DNA from: Nymphaea colorata | Taxonomy: Eukaryota > Streptophyta > Magnoliopsida > Nymphaeales > Nymphaeaceae | Length of the DNA stretch: 64,000 nt | Assembly: GCF_008831285.2 (NCBI RefSeq) | Contig: NC_045142.1 | Location: forward strand, 21,949,354 to 22,013,353 | Direction: 5' to 3' | Program-made: the position numbers and the translations under genes | Part shown: one piece after another, positions 31,231-43,881 of the stretch | Numbering within the stretch: position 1 is the stretch's first letter | Layout of the letters: each line of letters starts with the position of its first letter | Notes under the pieces: generated by a model | Seen by the model: only the letters and a program-made list of their open reading frames with translations | What the model was told of the DNA's origin: nothing | Database searches by the model: none

Positions 31231-34200
31231 ATGGGCCAACTGAGGCCCTTATACTTGTGTTTGTTGGTGCCTCTGTTGGTGCTGGTGGTTGAAGGGAAGG
31301 CTGCTTCATTCAGACACTATGTTCTGGTTCATGGTGCAGGTCATGGCGCCTGGTCCTGGTACAAGGTCCACAACCTCCTCCAAAGGGCTGGCCAAAATGT
31401 CACCAGCTTTGACCTCACCAGTGCCGGCATAGACCCGGCCGACGCCAACGCCGTTCTCACCTTTGAAGACTACAACAAGCCGCTTACCAATTTCCTCTCG
31501 GCCTTGCCGGACAATGAGAAGGTAAAATTTACGCCCTGCATGGAGCTCTCTCTCTTTGTTTCGCTTTCAGGTGGATCAGAGGCGGAGCCACATATGGGTT
31601 GTTCAATGTTTCTTTATTTTTACATTAACATTTTCAAATTTTTGTTCTGTTATATACATAGTGCCCCTTTGGAAATAGAAATCCATGAATGGGTGAAACT
31701 GGGCCGCTGCTCTCCCAGACTCTACCACTTTGTACCAACATTGCAAAAGGAGCTTAGTTTCTAATCTTAAAACTCTTGACTCTTTCCACTTGAAGATCTT
31801 AAACCCAACAGGATAGAACATTTCTCTTTTTATCTCTCTATTCAGAGTGCTTGTGGAAAATCGTGCATATTTATTGATCTCATTGCACTTGAGCCTCTAC
31901 TTGTGCAATTTGTGATATATATATATATATATATATAAAATTCAATCTTATTAGATACCCGATGTTACAAGATGACTAAAAATTACTGTTGCTACTAAAA
32001 AACCGTCATTACATTGACATTATTGATGGTTTAAGGTTTGGTGATAGTCTACGGCAACTTTAAAAATGATTCATAGTTCTTTTAGTGACAAATTTTTAAA
32101 TTTTAGCCATCTTACAACTATTTTGTATTTGGCGGCACTGACTTTTATCACACACACATATATGATAATTCAAGGAGTTAGGTAGTTAAGTTCATGACCA
32201 GAGACTGTGCTTCTGATACTTCTAACCAATTTCTCGCAACTTTTTTTTTGCAGGTTGTGTTGGTCGGCCATAGTGCTAGTGGCCTATGCTTGACCCATGC
32301 CATTCACACTTTTGGGACCAAGAAAATAAGTAGTGCCGTGTTCGTCGCCGCAATCATGCTTAGGTCCGGGTTTGTGACCACTGAAGATGTCAAGATAGTA
32401 TGTATTTCTCATCTTAGTCGAATTAATTAAACGAGTTAACAAGTTAAATGAGTTGATTAAAAGAAATAAAACAGGTTGACAAAAACAAGTTACATGAGTT
32501 GAGCTCTAGCTCAATGTTGTATATTCAGGCCGAGGTCGAGGTCGAGCCAGTTCTATTGAGCCAACTCGAGTTAGAGCCGAGCTCAAGCTCAAGTTTTTTT
32601 AGTCGAGTCAAGCTCAGTGAGTTGTGTGCAGCCCTACTTAAAGCCTTTTAAGTCCAAGGAGGTTTGATGTTGAAGGCTGATCAAAGCTTAGGTAAAATCT
32701 TCAATCTTAGTGAAAATCTTTCACCACACAATCTGAATATGAATCCAAATTCATGCATAAGCTTGGAGATCATGTCAGGGTCCAAATCAGATTCGACAAA
32801 GTATAACTTCAGTACTCAAATCCGAAATCCATGTGCTATTTGTGGATCAGATAACAGGTTACTGAAATCACAAAATTAATCATGTAGCATTTCATGTTGG
32901 ATATTGGTCTGGATCTCAACACCCAATTTTAATTGTTAATCACTTTCTGAGCCAGATCCAAGACAAACCCAGATGTCCAATTTCATTCTAAATGTAGATC
33001 TGGGTGTTACATTAATAATCAAATCCAGGATCAGTGAATAGGATTTGAATTTGATAATACTTGTAAGAGATAGACTAACTGTAGTAATCTAGCTGGCTTT
33101 TAATTATTAACAAATATTAATCGGTCTGTTCTTTTAACTTTCTGGGGATAAAAATTACAGGGCTTTCCAGATTTGAGCAAAGCAGTGCACCCTGTTTATG
33201 GAAAAGGGCCAAACAAGACTACGATCTTAACAAGCTTCTCATTCTTGCCGGAGATTATATTGCAAGTTCTTTACAATAGAAGCCCTCAGGAGGTATTTTT
33301 TTCCCCCAAGGAATCATTTTCCCTTCTTTTCATTTTCCTTTAGTTGTGTTTCATGGTCTCGTATTTTAGGTCTGAGGCTACATAAAAAGGTGTGTTTTGG
33401 AAGATCCTCAGTTTAAACGAACTGAAGAAGATCTTAGTAGCATGGATTTAATATCCATGCGACATATTAAAAACCTTGGACTTAAGGTCGGACGAAGGGT
33501 GGTCCGATCTTAAATCCAGGGATCTAAGGTCCTAGAATATCAGATCACCACGGATCTGAGATCCATGGTGAAACAAACACAACCTTTAAGCCACATGACT
33601 TGAATGAACTTTGTTCATAAATGCATTCATTATTTAAACTTAAAATGTCGTTGCTCCTATTTTACATGAAAGTGGCGATTTTATGAGAGGTCGACACCGC
33701 CCTCCTTTTGCTTGCCTAAAGGCCGTTGAAGCTAGACACCGGGCCGGGTCGCTGGCGGGTGTTTGATGAGGCTTGAATTGTGAAATTCTACAATTAAAAT
33801 TCTCATTTTTAATGAAAAGAGAATTACTTTATAAGACAAAAAATTATGATTTTGGAATTATAGGTTTATTTAGGTTCATTCTTGAATCAACACTCCTAAA
33901 TTACGATTCCATCCTAAGGAGTGGAATTATGATTAAAAACTTTTAGATTTTTTTTTATCAATTGTCTAATTCAATCAATTCTAGAATTTCAATTCTTTTT
34001 TTATCAAATACATCATTTTCAATTCTGAAATCAGAATTTAGAATACCAAACATGAAGGAAAAGTATAACTAAAGTTTTCGTTCCAATACCAGTCTAAGGT
34101 GGACTTTTGTTTCTAGAATTTTAATTCTACAATCAAAATTGAAGGTTGCCAAACGTCCCCTTAGCAAATATTTTCTTTTTGCCGTCTTTTTTTTTTTTGA

Positions 34201-34876
34201 GAAATTTATTGGGAAACTGGTCAACTTTTGATGTATTTATAGAAAAATTGCCAAGCATATGAAAAATTACAAATAACCGTCTAAAATCATAAAAAAAATT
34301 TAAAACACATGTTTTATCAAACATTAAAATATATTTGAAAAGTCCACTTTACCCCTAACCAAAATAGAGAACGATTTCATAGAAAGAGTTTTTTCACAAT
34401 TCATAAATTCAGCCCTAATACAAATATAGAAAATGCCAGCTTTATGAAGAATTTTTCCCAATTCACAATTTTTTTTTGAGGGTCTGACCAAGATTTGGGC
34501 TTTCTTTTATGCGTGAATCATTTTAATATGTTTTAACTTTTTCATTTTATAAGGAATATGTTTGTAATTTAGTTGAGGTCTAGCTAATGAGGGAAATTTC
34601 ATTCACCAGGATGTCATTCTTGCTTCCAAACTTCTGAAGCCCGTGCCGGCCCAGCCGATACTATTAGCTCGGTTTAACAGCACCAGCACCAGCACCAGCG
34701 TCGACGCAGTGGCTCGAGTCTACGTCAAGACGTTGATGGACAGGGTGATCAAGCAGGAGATGCAGGAGGCCATGATCAAGAAGTGGCCACCAAGCAAGGT
34801 GGTAGCCATTAATTCTGACCACTGTCCCTTTTTCTCGGCACCAAGACGTCTTGTGAACATACTCCTGAATCTCTAG
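31231..34876 (+). CDS. Methylesterase (MES/SABP2-like alpha/beta hydrolase), copy D
   Basis: Exons: 31231-31521, 32254-32397, 33161-33292 and 34610-34876, all phase 0, giving 277 residues. The leader MGQLRPLYLCLLVPLLVLVV is a strong signal peptide. HGAGHGAWSWYK (about 34-45) is the oxyanion region. The expected triad is Ser104, Asp233 and His260 (in NSDHC). The nucleophile elbow reads GHSAS rather than the family's GHSxG, and WCWYK is WSWYK. A CACCAG microsatellite inside exon 4 encodes STSTSTS near 213-219. It is the most diverged copy of the cluster but open throughout. A poly(A) signal AATAAA lies at 34906. The GTG-initiated upstream frame is not used, because the ATG matches the paralogue leaders. 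Substrate unknown; activity may be altered. Confidence 0.88.
31577..31700. mobile_element. hAT-type MITE fragment in MES-D intron 1
   Basis: It starts CAGAGGCGGAGCCACATATG and shows a GTGCCCCTTT...ATCCATGAATGG tail like the element at 56141. The right end and target duplication are not clear. Confidence 0.5.
31974..32118. mobile_element. MITE with ~20-bp TIRs in MES-D intron 1
   Basis: The left end GTTACAAGATGACTAAAAAT is mirrored by AATTTTAGCCATCTTACAAC at the right end. A related copy is at about 57973-58145. No convincing target duplication. Confidence 0.65.
33370..33590. repeat. Dispersed ~200-bp repeat in MES-D intron 3
   Basis: Contains AAAAAGGTGTGTTTTGGAAG, GATCCTCAGTTTAAAC and CGGATCTGAGATCCATGG. 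A copy in reverse orientation lies at about 46970-47155 and a weaker one at 60370-60545. Confidence 0.6.
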
Positions 34877-34911
34877 CCCTCAGCTCCATCCAACAAGTTC
34901 ATCTCAATAAA

Positions 34912-35709
34912 TTAAGAGAAAGATTGTTTGTATATGAGATTGCAGAACAATGCAGTGAATTTAGTGTGCGTGTATTGTTGTTTCTCTTTTATCAGCTTCA
35001 ATGGCAAAATAATGTTCTGCATTTTCAAGTAAGATTTTTGTATGATATATGGTTGTTATCTAGGGTTATGATCCCCTAACAAGGGACTACGTGTTATGAG
35101 TTGTAAATGACCAAAATGGCCCTTTAATTGAATGGAAGACACCTCCTATTAGTGAAAAAAAAATGGAACCCAAAATTATGAAAATGTCACCTTGATAAAA
35201 TCTAGGAGCATGCCTTCCCATGTTAGTGACATAACATGTAAACCGTTCTAATGATAGATACTCCATGCAGCTATATTTATTAGAGCAATATTCGCTGGAA
35301 ACTGAATTAAGTTGGACTATCATTGAGATAATAGATTCATGAGTGTGATATTTTTATCCAGACAACAAAAATTTCCTCTTCGTTTTTCTTTCTTATTTTC
35401 AAAAGAGATTTTCTTTTTCATGCCTATCCTCTACCTATAGAAAAAAGATACGACTATGTTAAGAGAGAATTTCACTCCAGCCCCCTTCTTAGCAATGTCG
35501 ATGAGAAAAATGTGGCTGTTGCTAAAAGGCCAAGAAAGTGATCTCCTTTCAGAGTTGCAGAGCAATGGTAGGCCTGAAAATTAAAATTTTACTTTCTAAA
35601 AGACCTTGTATCATGGACTAATCCGGAACAAATCAAGTACGCTATCGAAGTTTGACTACTTCAACCCTAACATGGATTATAAAAAACATTTGTTCAACCT
35701 TCACAACCA
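34912..35709. other. Intergenic DNA before the tRNA gene
   Basis: Nothing recognised apart from the 3' flank of MES-D. Confidence 0.5.
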
Positions 35710-35783
35710 GGCCTATTAGCTCAGTTGGTTAGAGCGTCGTGCTAATAACGCGAAGGTCGCAGGTTCGAGACCTGCATGGGCCA
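35710..35783 (+). tRNA. tRNA-Ile (anticodon AAU)
   Basis: A 74-nt cloverleaf. Acceptor GGCCTAT pairs with ATGGGCC (one G-U). The D-loop has AGCTCAGTTGGTTAGAGC. The anticodon stem TCGTG/CGCGA (one G-U) encloses CTAATAA, placing AAT at 34-36. The T arm is GCAGG-TTCGAGA-CCTGC. The discriminator is A and no intron is present. A T-rich run follows, as expected for RNA polymerase III termination. It reads AUU (and AUC after A34 becomes inosine). Confidence 0.97.
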
Positions 35784-35799
35784 TAAGCATTTATGGTTT

Positions 35800-37605
35800 T
35801 TGTTTATTATTATTTTTAAATTTTCCCTTGTGAAAAAGGAAAAATGGGCGCCCAATCTTAGCCAAAGGCCCTACTTACTTTCTTCTTGCAACAAGTTTTT
35901 AAATTTTGCGTTCCCAAGGTAACCTAATCCGGTCAAACATAACTTGGACCTTCTTCAATATTACTCCAGATTTGACAAGTGCCATAGTTTTCACCGTCTG
36001 AAAAATTAATTAAAAAAAGAGGCTTCTATAGGTCATGTATCCGGTCGATTCCGGCTATTTTTAATCCAACCTGCATACAGTTCTGCTTTTATGGCTATGC
36101 CGTTTCGCGTTTCTGCCAGCATCACTTGAGAGGTTGTTGGAAGTATTTCTTTTAGAAATCTAGCCACATATATTGATGAAAAATATTCGAATAAACACAA
36201 AAAATTGGAGTTTTTATAAGCTGTAAAAGATATGGTTTTCAATCTAAGTTCATTTCAGTGGTCGGAATTTTCTTTTCCAGTAAAAAAAAAACCGACTTAA
36301 AATTGATGAAAAGCCAGATGCCCCTTTGGTGTGTGTGTATATATCAAAGTTAAAGGTTATTCACAAGTGGCACATTTGTTTCTTCGAAATACAAAAATGT
36401 CCACATTTACAATATAATCGCATTATTCAAAAGTTGTTTTCACCAAAAGAATACGTCATGTATAACAAAATACATCATTTATGAACAAATAAATTTTTGT
36501 AAGTAAAAACATATACTGTTTCAAAAACCAACCGTATACAAGTGACAAAAATTTGGTAATTTTACATTATCTTCCACACAAGAAAAGGTTCAAGGGTTGT
36601 CACTTATCAAATTGAATTAAATCACATCCATACAATTCAATGGAGGCTTGATTTGGCTCATCAATCATCTCAACTGAGCGAACGAAGAAAAAGAAACACC
36701 ACACCACAACTGTTCCGCGATGCGCTTCCAGCGTCAGATCTAAAAAATATACCTAGATTACACATGAAGCCCACACAAGAAGAAACAAGCAAGAACTGCA
36801 GTCGTTGAACATCAAACAAAAATTCCTGCTCTTAAATTTCGATCACTACGAACGTGCGTTAGTGAAAGCCTTTCTGCTCTCCGAGCCGAGGTGCGACATG
36901 TTTTGTATTGTGATGCCTAATACAGCTTTTATCTAGGTTCCTTGTCAACCTTTTAAACTGGAGGAGGCACCAAGAACTTACAAATCACAATGGACAACCT
37001 CAAGGAGGAGCTGGGCGCAGCAGAGGCAGCTACCGTAGTTGCAAACGGCATCCCTTCGATGATGAACTTAAAACCCAGATCCAGCAAGAAATCTATTAGA
37101 CAAAGCTCTATATACAGCATTTTGTTATTTTATTGGAGGATGCCCCCAAAACATCTGAAAAGGAAAAGTTTGTTCCATTCAATAAGCATTTTTCTGAATT
37201 TTAACTGCCTAAAAAATCAATTATTCTGAAGAAAATTAAATGTGATTGACTTTACCAATAATATCCATCTTTCTTTTTTACATGGCACCAAACTGTACAA
37301 ATATTTGGTTGATCAAGCTTAAATCTATTTTGGCACTGGAGATAAAGCAGACGCAGCACAGACACCCATACTATCGCCCTACAGGCTCCAACATTGATTG
37401 ATCAAAAGGTTGACAAAGTATTCATGGCACTGGTTACACTCACCGTCACCTGGTTGAGCAATGTCCGTACGACAAGCATGGCACTTCAAATTTGTGTTTT
37501 GCTGATTTGTTCTATTCAAGGCAAAAAGGGAGAACTTTCATAGATATGTGATACTACTATGCACAAAGCCAAATCAATTGGCAACGGAGAGTTACCTTAG
37601 GACCA
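35800..37605. other. Intergenic DNA, possible 3' UTR of the PRC-barrel gene
   Basis: No clear gene. On the minus strand at about 37386-37495 a short frame contains CHAC and CNQC motifs, possibly 3' UTR or a gene relic. On the plus strand, a 79-codon frame at 36990-37229 starts plausibly but matches nothing I know. Confidence 0.4.
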
Positions 37606-40600
37606 TCAATAATCCAACGGAAAATCCCAATCTTCTCTTCCCTCTTTCCTTGATGGAAACCTTCGAGCTCTAGATCGGCTCAAAGAGCGCCTTTGCCTTT
37701 GCGCCAACCTGATATCCAATTCATTTTCATCATCATGATCACCAGCCTTCATCTTTTGGTTACCCCAGAACCCCTGTTTCAAGAAAGACCACTTTTAGTA
37801 ACAGACCCCAGGTTGAAATGTTGAATGTACCATATTTGTTCTGTCAGAAGATACCACTTTCAGCAATAGACCTTCTGGTTGGACATACCATATTTGTTCT
37901 ATAGGAATGACGAAAGGTGCAGAGGACAGAAAACACCAGGTAAATGGAAGCTTTCATGGATGTACATGTCCCTATAGGCATGTAACCAGATCTGCTCTCT
38001 AACGCATATACAACCAGGGGTTTATAAAGTAAAAAAAGGCTGATCACCCAAAACTTTTTTACAATCAACATGAAGCACATGGATATAGCTGGAACCAGAG
38101 GTTTATGAAAACTAAAAAAGGCTGATCGCTCAAAATCTTTCAGTATCGGCATGAGATGCATGGATACAGCTGGAACTAGCCATCATCAGGATGACCAAGT
38201 TGCATTGTATCACAACATATTGGAAGGGGTGAACCCAGTTTTACAGGAAGTTGATGTTGACAAGCTTACACGAGTTAGACTTTATGATGGTAGCTCAGTA
38301 ATAAATATGACCTTTGTTAGTCTCTGTATTCGTGAAGCAGCACCTTCTTGTACTACAATGGTATCAGACAAAACTTCAAGCACATCCTCCACAAACAAAC
38401 AATATGTGCTTACCTACGGTAAAGAAAAGACAAACATATTATGAAAGAAACATATATCAATATTTCAGTTCAGCTAAAAGAAAATAAATGTCATACCAAA
38501 CTGGCAGGAATGATGGAAACACCAAAGGAATCAAGCTCAAGGGACTCAATGGACCCTGAGTTGATGTTGAAAGAGTAGCCTCGCACCTTACCAAACAAGA
38601 CAGATGTATTTCCAAATTATACAGTGGTGTTCACAAGAATGAATGCATTGAAACAATGCTGGTACCAGCTGTACCCAGCAAAAAACAACTTACCTTCCCA
38701 ACAGTGCGGCGGCTTTCAGTTATAACATTGTATCCAACCTAAACAGCCAAACATTGTGATCAGCATGTGATTATGTTCTATGAAAAGAAATATAAAAATC
38801 TACTGAAAAATTGATTAGTAGGAATTTTTCAGCCATTTATAGAAAAGCTCAAGTCTTAGATAGCTTTACCAATGTCTCCAAACCAATTAATCGGAGATCT
38901 TTTTCGATTACACTCTCATCCTGGACAAGCACAACATCGCCAACCTGGGACAATTCTTAGCCAAAATTATACATGCTCAACTCTGTTTAAACCAGGAATT
39001 CAGAGAAAGTTCCATGATGATGAACCATACAATAGAAAGAAGACAATGATGATGAAAACATCCTCAACTTGTCAAATTTTCAAATATGATAACTATAGCA
39101 GGTTTTCAGGCAAGTGCTTGATTGTTGTATATGCCGGAAAACGAGCATAACTCCCTAAAGTGCAATACACAGACAAGATGTTGCTTAAACTAGCTGACAT
39201 GCTACAATTTTTTATTGCTACAAAAAAAAAAAAAACCATCTGCAGATCTCCCACTTTCTTCACTACCTTCTAGTTCATTTGCATGTTTGCAACAACAACA
39301 ATTTGAATTTTGATTTAATAACAATTTTCCAATCAAAATTCTATGCCTCTACTAAATAAAGATCTAGTCATTCAAACATTCTAATCGACATTTTGCATAC
39401 TGTACATGATACATAGCCAAACTACAGTTCTCAACATCTACTATAATTATATTCAAAATTCCAAACTCATTTCCCCACTCAATCCATTTCATACTTTCGC
39501 TCCATAATGACCTTACTACATAAGGTTCCATCTCATTGCTCTCATGGTCGTCTTCAAATTTTCTTGAACTCTCTGGACTAGCTATTTAAGGTCAAGTAAG
39601 CTATCATACAAAGGTGGAGCTATCTTGGGCCCATGGGTACAAGCCCCTTCAGACCTGCTGAAGATTAACAGCGGGACTGGGCCAGGGTAACACAGTACCC
39701 CCTTCGGCAGGGTTGGTGCCCCCTCCCTTCTTAGACCCAGCCCACAGGCGTAAGTGCCCAGTCATAACTAATAAGGAGAAGAGAACTTTCAAACCATTAA
39801 CTGCCCTGTTTGCCCCACCATATCTGCAGTAGTCCCTTATCATTAGTCGCCCCACCTAGTCATCTTGCCAGAATCTGGAGCACTGTTGGCCCATGTTGCC
39901 TTAAATCACTCACATGCCACTGTGGAAATTGAACCACCAATATTGACAAGAACCTCTTTCTCTCTCTTATATATATTTCATTACAATGAATTTGTCCCCT
40001 AAGCTAAATTTGTGGCTCAAACGCTCTGCCTTGCACTACGCAACATAAGGTCCCAGGTGACCTGCACGGGGTGTGTGGATAATCAAACATTTCTCAACAA
40101 TATTTTTCAGTTTATTAGTATTTTCTATACTATCTAGTAAAGTGGCCTCCGCTATCACGTATTTAAGAAAATAATGGAGGTCTTAATTTCTAAAAAATTG
40201 GAAAATATAAATTCAGACAAATTAATCATACTAACTTTTTAAAGGCTGTATGTAAGTGCAGTGTCTGTGAACTACCCCAACAACTTTAGGCAGTACGGTT
40301 ATGCAACGGATACAAGATATCCTACCGACTTTAGGCAGTACGTATGTGCAATGGCTGCAAACTATCCCCTCAATCTTATCATCACCCAAAAGAGTAGACT
40401 GCTGAACTTTGTATTATTAAACTCCATATTGCCAGACTAGTTGGTTAATCCAATTTGTGAACTAACTCTCATCAGCTAGCTCACTACATGCATGAATCCG
40501 TCAAGTATATGATATAAATGTAAAGATGGTGAGAAACCTCATTCTTCCCAAGAAAATTTCAAACAATATGATCAGAAACTGAAAATAAACTTAAGAAACA

Positions 40601-42367
40601 CACGCACTTAGAGAAATATTTTCACTGTACAACAAACTGGATGACATGCTTATAGTCAAACGTAATTTTCTAGAAGTTTCTTAAAGGCAACTGACATTGT
40701 ATGAATAAGAGAAATCAGAACTCCACAATAGAGTCGACATACCTGAAATATGTCCTTCAACAAAAACCTCTCCATTTCACCCGATAATAAACTTGGTCTC
40801 ACCTCTACCACAAGCACCATCCACTGGATTAAAATTTCCAATCGCATGCTTGAGAAAATAACAATTATTAATATAACTAGTAAAACTATATATCATCAGA
40901 CTGATGTAGAAGGCTTTGACAATCACTATGAATGTCCTAACATGCCAACACCATATGAAGTTTAACCGTTATTATCATACAAAATTCCTAGAGTCGCGGT
41001 AAATTTGCTCAAAATGGTGCGTCCAGGGTTACAAAAATGTAGTTCTGATTCAATAAATGATATTACAACACGTTAACGACGCTCATTGTGCATTTACTAT
41101 TTTATTTGAGTAGAAACTTCGGCAGGCACAAGAAAAGCAGGTAGGCATCAATTTCAAGAACTATTAGAAACTGGCACGTACTTACCGATTTAACGTCGAC
41201 CCAAAGTTGGGATACGAAACCCAAGCTTAAGGCAGACTGAATGCTGATGACTTGCTTTGCAAGGACGTTTGATCTCCTAAGTACTTGTTTACCACCATGC
41301 AGACCACGATTTACCAAGCTCCCCATTTCCTCATCTTCGAACAGTGGTTCGGTCGTACTCTCTCCTCCAACAAGGTCATTAGATTCTGACTTTTTAACCA
41401 AGTTCTCATCCTGCTGCATTTCTCTTCTCAGCTGTAGTAAATCTCGATCCACTGGCAGTAAATCATCTTCGTCTATTAACGTATTCTTGCTTATGCCACT
41501 TTTCCTCTTTTTCAGTTGATCGACTGAACCACCGTCAGAAATTTTGTCAGAATCTAAAGTCCCGTCGTTTCCCTGAGGCGCCATTGAGGACATTGCCGTC
41601 CTATAATTCATGGAGGTGTTCGTACCAGAACAACTTAGGGACTCTTCATTTACGAATAGCGAATTAAAGTTTTCGTTATTTTTGCTACCTCTCTTGAATT
41701 TCTGATCGAAAGCATGATCTAGGAAATCGTACTGCTCGCCTTCCATAATGCCATCGTCATTCCGGCGATTTAAACTGGAACGGGCACTTGAATTATCTAG
41801 CGTATTTCCTGCTTCCGGTTCAAAATTGAACCCCATTTCGTTGTCCGCACGGCCGAATCGTCCGAATCTGCCAAAAGCCGGTACTCTGATATATGCACAG
41901 TGCATGTTCTTTGACCCTAGACACCACAAACCATGATTTCGTTCTGCAATTTTACGAACATTAGTTCCAGAATTTGGATTCTCGAGTGCATTCAAGCGCC
42001 CAAATTTCTCCAATTCCATGTAACAAATTCCATCTCCGCTACAGAAACGCCTGTTGCGTGGTGCAGACCTTCCATGCCCATGTTGCCGAGCCGAAATTTC
42101 AGCAGTTTGGCCCCAATCTAAGAAACGAAGATGCTCGTTCGGCCTGAACATGCCCTTACAAACCCTAATTCCGCCATGCCCAGAACCAGTCTTCCTGGAC
42201 TCACGACAATTCCCTAAGAACCCTAAATTCCGGGGATTCTCCTTCCTGAGAGCACCACTACGGACGATTCTTGCACGAAGACAACCTCCATTCTGCCCCA
42301 ACTCGACATTTCCTCGATCGGAAACAAAAAAAGGCGACGTACACGCCGGCAATGCAAGTTCGGCCAT
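37606..42367 (-). CDS. Probable plastid PRC-barrel domain protein
   Basis: Seven exons on the minus strand: 42367-41186, 40823-40743, 38944-38870, 38738-38694, 38586-38497, 38413-38312 and 37773-37606. All are phase 0, giving 580 residues. The first ~50 residues are Ser/Arg/Ala-rich and fit a plastid transit peptide, followed by a long low-complexity, partly acidic region. The conserved part starts with LAKQVISIQSALSLGFVSQL and continues with VLVVEVRPSLLSGE, GDVVLVQDESV and ETL/VGYNVIT, then GYSFNINSGSIESLELDSFG. This is the two-barrel PRC pattern of a plant/cyanobacterial family. A short basic tail ends DWDFPLDY. PRC barrels occur in RimM and in the photosynthetic reaction-centre H subunit; the role of the plant protein is not known to me. 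The start is the first in-frame ATG after a stop. Donor GTCATA after exon 6 is weak but phase-consistent. Confidence 0.85.
38945..40742 (-). other. Large intron 2 of the PRC-barrel gene
   Basis: About 1.8 kb between exons encoding adjacent parts of the first barrel. It holds a MITE-like stretch at about 39610-39860 (GGTGGAGCTA) and A-rich runs, but no coding exon that I recognise. Confidence 0.6.
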
Positions 42368-42589
42368 CGTCCTCGACGCCAATTATCGGATTGAATTCGA
42401 ACCGCAATGCAAGGGACTGCTCATTCTTGGTGGAAATCTAATGAAGGCGGAGTCGAATTCTCAGACATCCGGGAACCCGCTTGGAGGAATGCGATTTTGT
42501 TAGCCTTGAGTTGTGTCGAAGCAAGCTTGCTGTCGATGGAGACTCCCATAAGCGGTTTTAATTTCGCACCTGTATGAGGTTCGGTGAAT

Positions 42590-42740
42590 TTAATATGGGT
42601 GAGCGATAGCGAGCATAGTCGAGCCCGAGCTGGTGCAGTTCGAGCTTCGCTGGGTTCAAAAAGCCAAGAGTTCGAGCTCGGCAACGAAACATCAGCTTGA
42701 CTCAGCAGCTAAATGCAGAGCTCGAGCTCGACTCAGTAAC
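42590..42740. repeat. GAGCTCGA-rich dispersed repeat
   Basis: Runs of GAGCTCGAGCTCGACTC-like words upstream of the PRC-barrel gene, shared with about 12740-13180, 32430-32640 and 58290-58412. Confidence 0.5.
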
Positions 42741-43434
42741 CTTGATAAGCTTGACCAGAGTCCGGCTGTAGGCAGCTGATAAAAACCGAAGAAGAACATG
42801 AAGATGTTGAGTAGAGAGATCTCTTTTCTCTCTCTCTCTCAAAAGATGTGAGAATTTACTAAGGGAAGAAGCCAAAAAAATTTAGGCTGAATTATAATTT
42901 CAAAATTTTTCTAAGAGTAAGAAATGAATAAGTAATTTGATTTAGATTTTGGTAAAGAATTTATCTACCGAAGCCCATGAACATCAGTTAACGTCAGACA
43001 ATTTCTCCCTCTTCCTGTTTGTTATGACTTGCATGGTTAGGTTGATGCGATTAAACCGTGTCCTCCTAAATTTATAGTAGACAATGGGACTCGTTCCTTT
43101 AATCTTGATTAGTGAAACTGAGTTTGGCATTATCAACAACTGTTAATTTGGACTATTTCGTCATTGATAAAGTCTATTAATCACGATTTTTGGGTTGAGA
43201 ACCTCATTCCTAGCATGCTCTACTGTTAGAAAAACACTTATGCTACATATTCGAGATCTAAAGTCATGCAACTAAGGAGCCGTTTGCTCGGGTTGACGGC
43301 TACAAGTTGTTTCATTAATTTGCCCCAACCTTGAGACAAATTTATAGAACAGTATGTTATAATGTTGTGTGAATCTACCTCAACGTTTAAGACATATTCA
43401 TGGAACAATGTGTTATTGTTCCCATTATAAAACC

Positions 43435-43614
43435 GCTCCTAAGAAGCTGTATGGTAATAGTAACATGTTGTTATTGTTTTATGAATTTATCCTAAAAAAT
43501 GAAATAGATTCATGAAATATTGTCATAAATGTGTCGTGAACATACTACATTTTCGAGGCAGATATATGAAACAATAACAATATGTTACTATCGCCAAACA
43601 GTTTCTAAAGGAGC
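43435..43614. mobile_element. MITE with ~50-bp terminal inverted repeats
   Basis: The left arm GCTCCTAAGAAGCTG... with ATAGTAACATGTTGTTATTG is mirrored by CAATAACAATATGTTACTAT...TTTCTAAAGGAGC at the right. The whole element of about 180 bp is close to a hairpin. Target duplication is not clear. Confidence 0.7.
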
Positions 43615-43881
43615 AACTTTTTTAGTGAAGGTGAAAAGAATGGAACTATGCACTAAATGCCAATTATGCTAACAGCTCTAGTTTTTGTGCCTATTGTGGT
43701 GGGCATCATCCTAAGAGGGGGCAAGGAGGTCGCTATTATAGCCAAGGAAGTGTGATATGCCAATATTGTGACAAGCCTGGCTATAGTACCAAGAATGATT
43801 AGAAAGAGAGTTGTTGATTATCAAATGCTTACTACATGCAATCCCATCTTTTTGGATTGAATTGAAAGGAGAGGTGTTATC

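Noticed and set aside
35700..35800. Possible organellar origin of the tRNA-Ile
   Set aside because: Anticodon AAU and the surrounding nuclear repeats fit a nuclear gene; plastid and mitochondrial Ile tRNAs normally use GAU or CAU.
36990..37229. 79-codon plus-strand frame starting MDNLKEELGAAEAA
   Set aside because: No conserved family and no neighbouring exon; the second half is low-complexity. Kept only as a note.
37386..37500. Minus-strand CxxC...CxxC peptide downstream of the PRC-barrel stop
   Set aside because: It could suggest a zinc-binding exon, but the PRC-barrel frame ends at a normal DWDFPLDY stop and I find no partner exon.
41241..42503. Plus-strand open frames of 62-149 codons
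   Set aside because: Antisense to exon 1 of the PRC-barrel gene, which has the stronger evidence of phase-matched exons and conserved domains.
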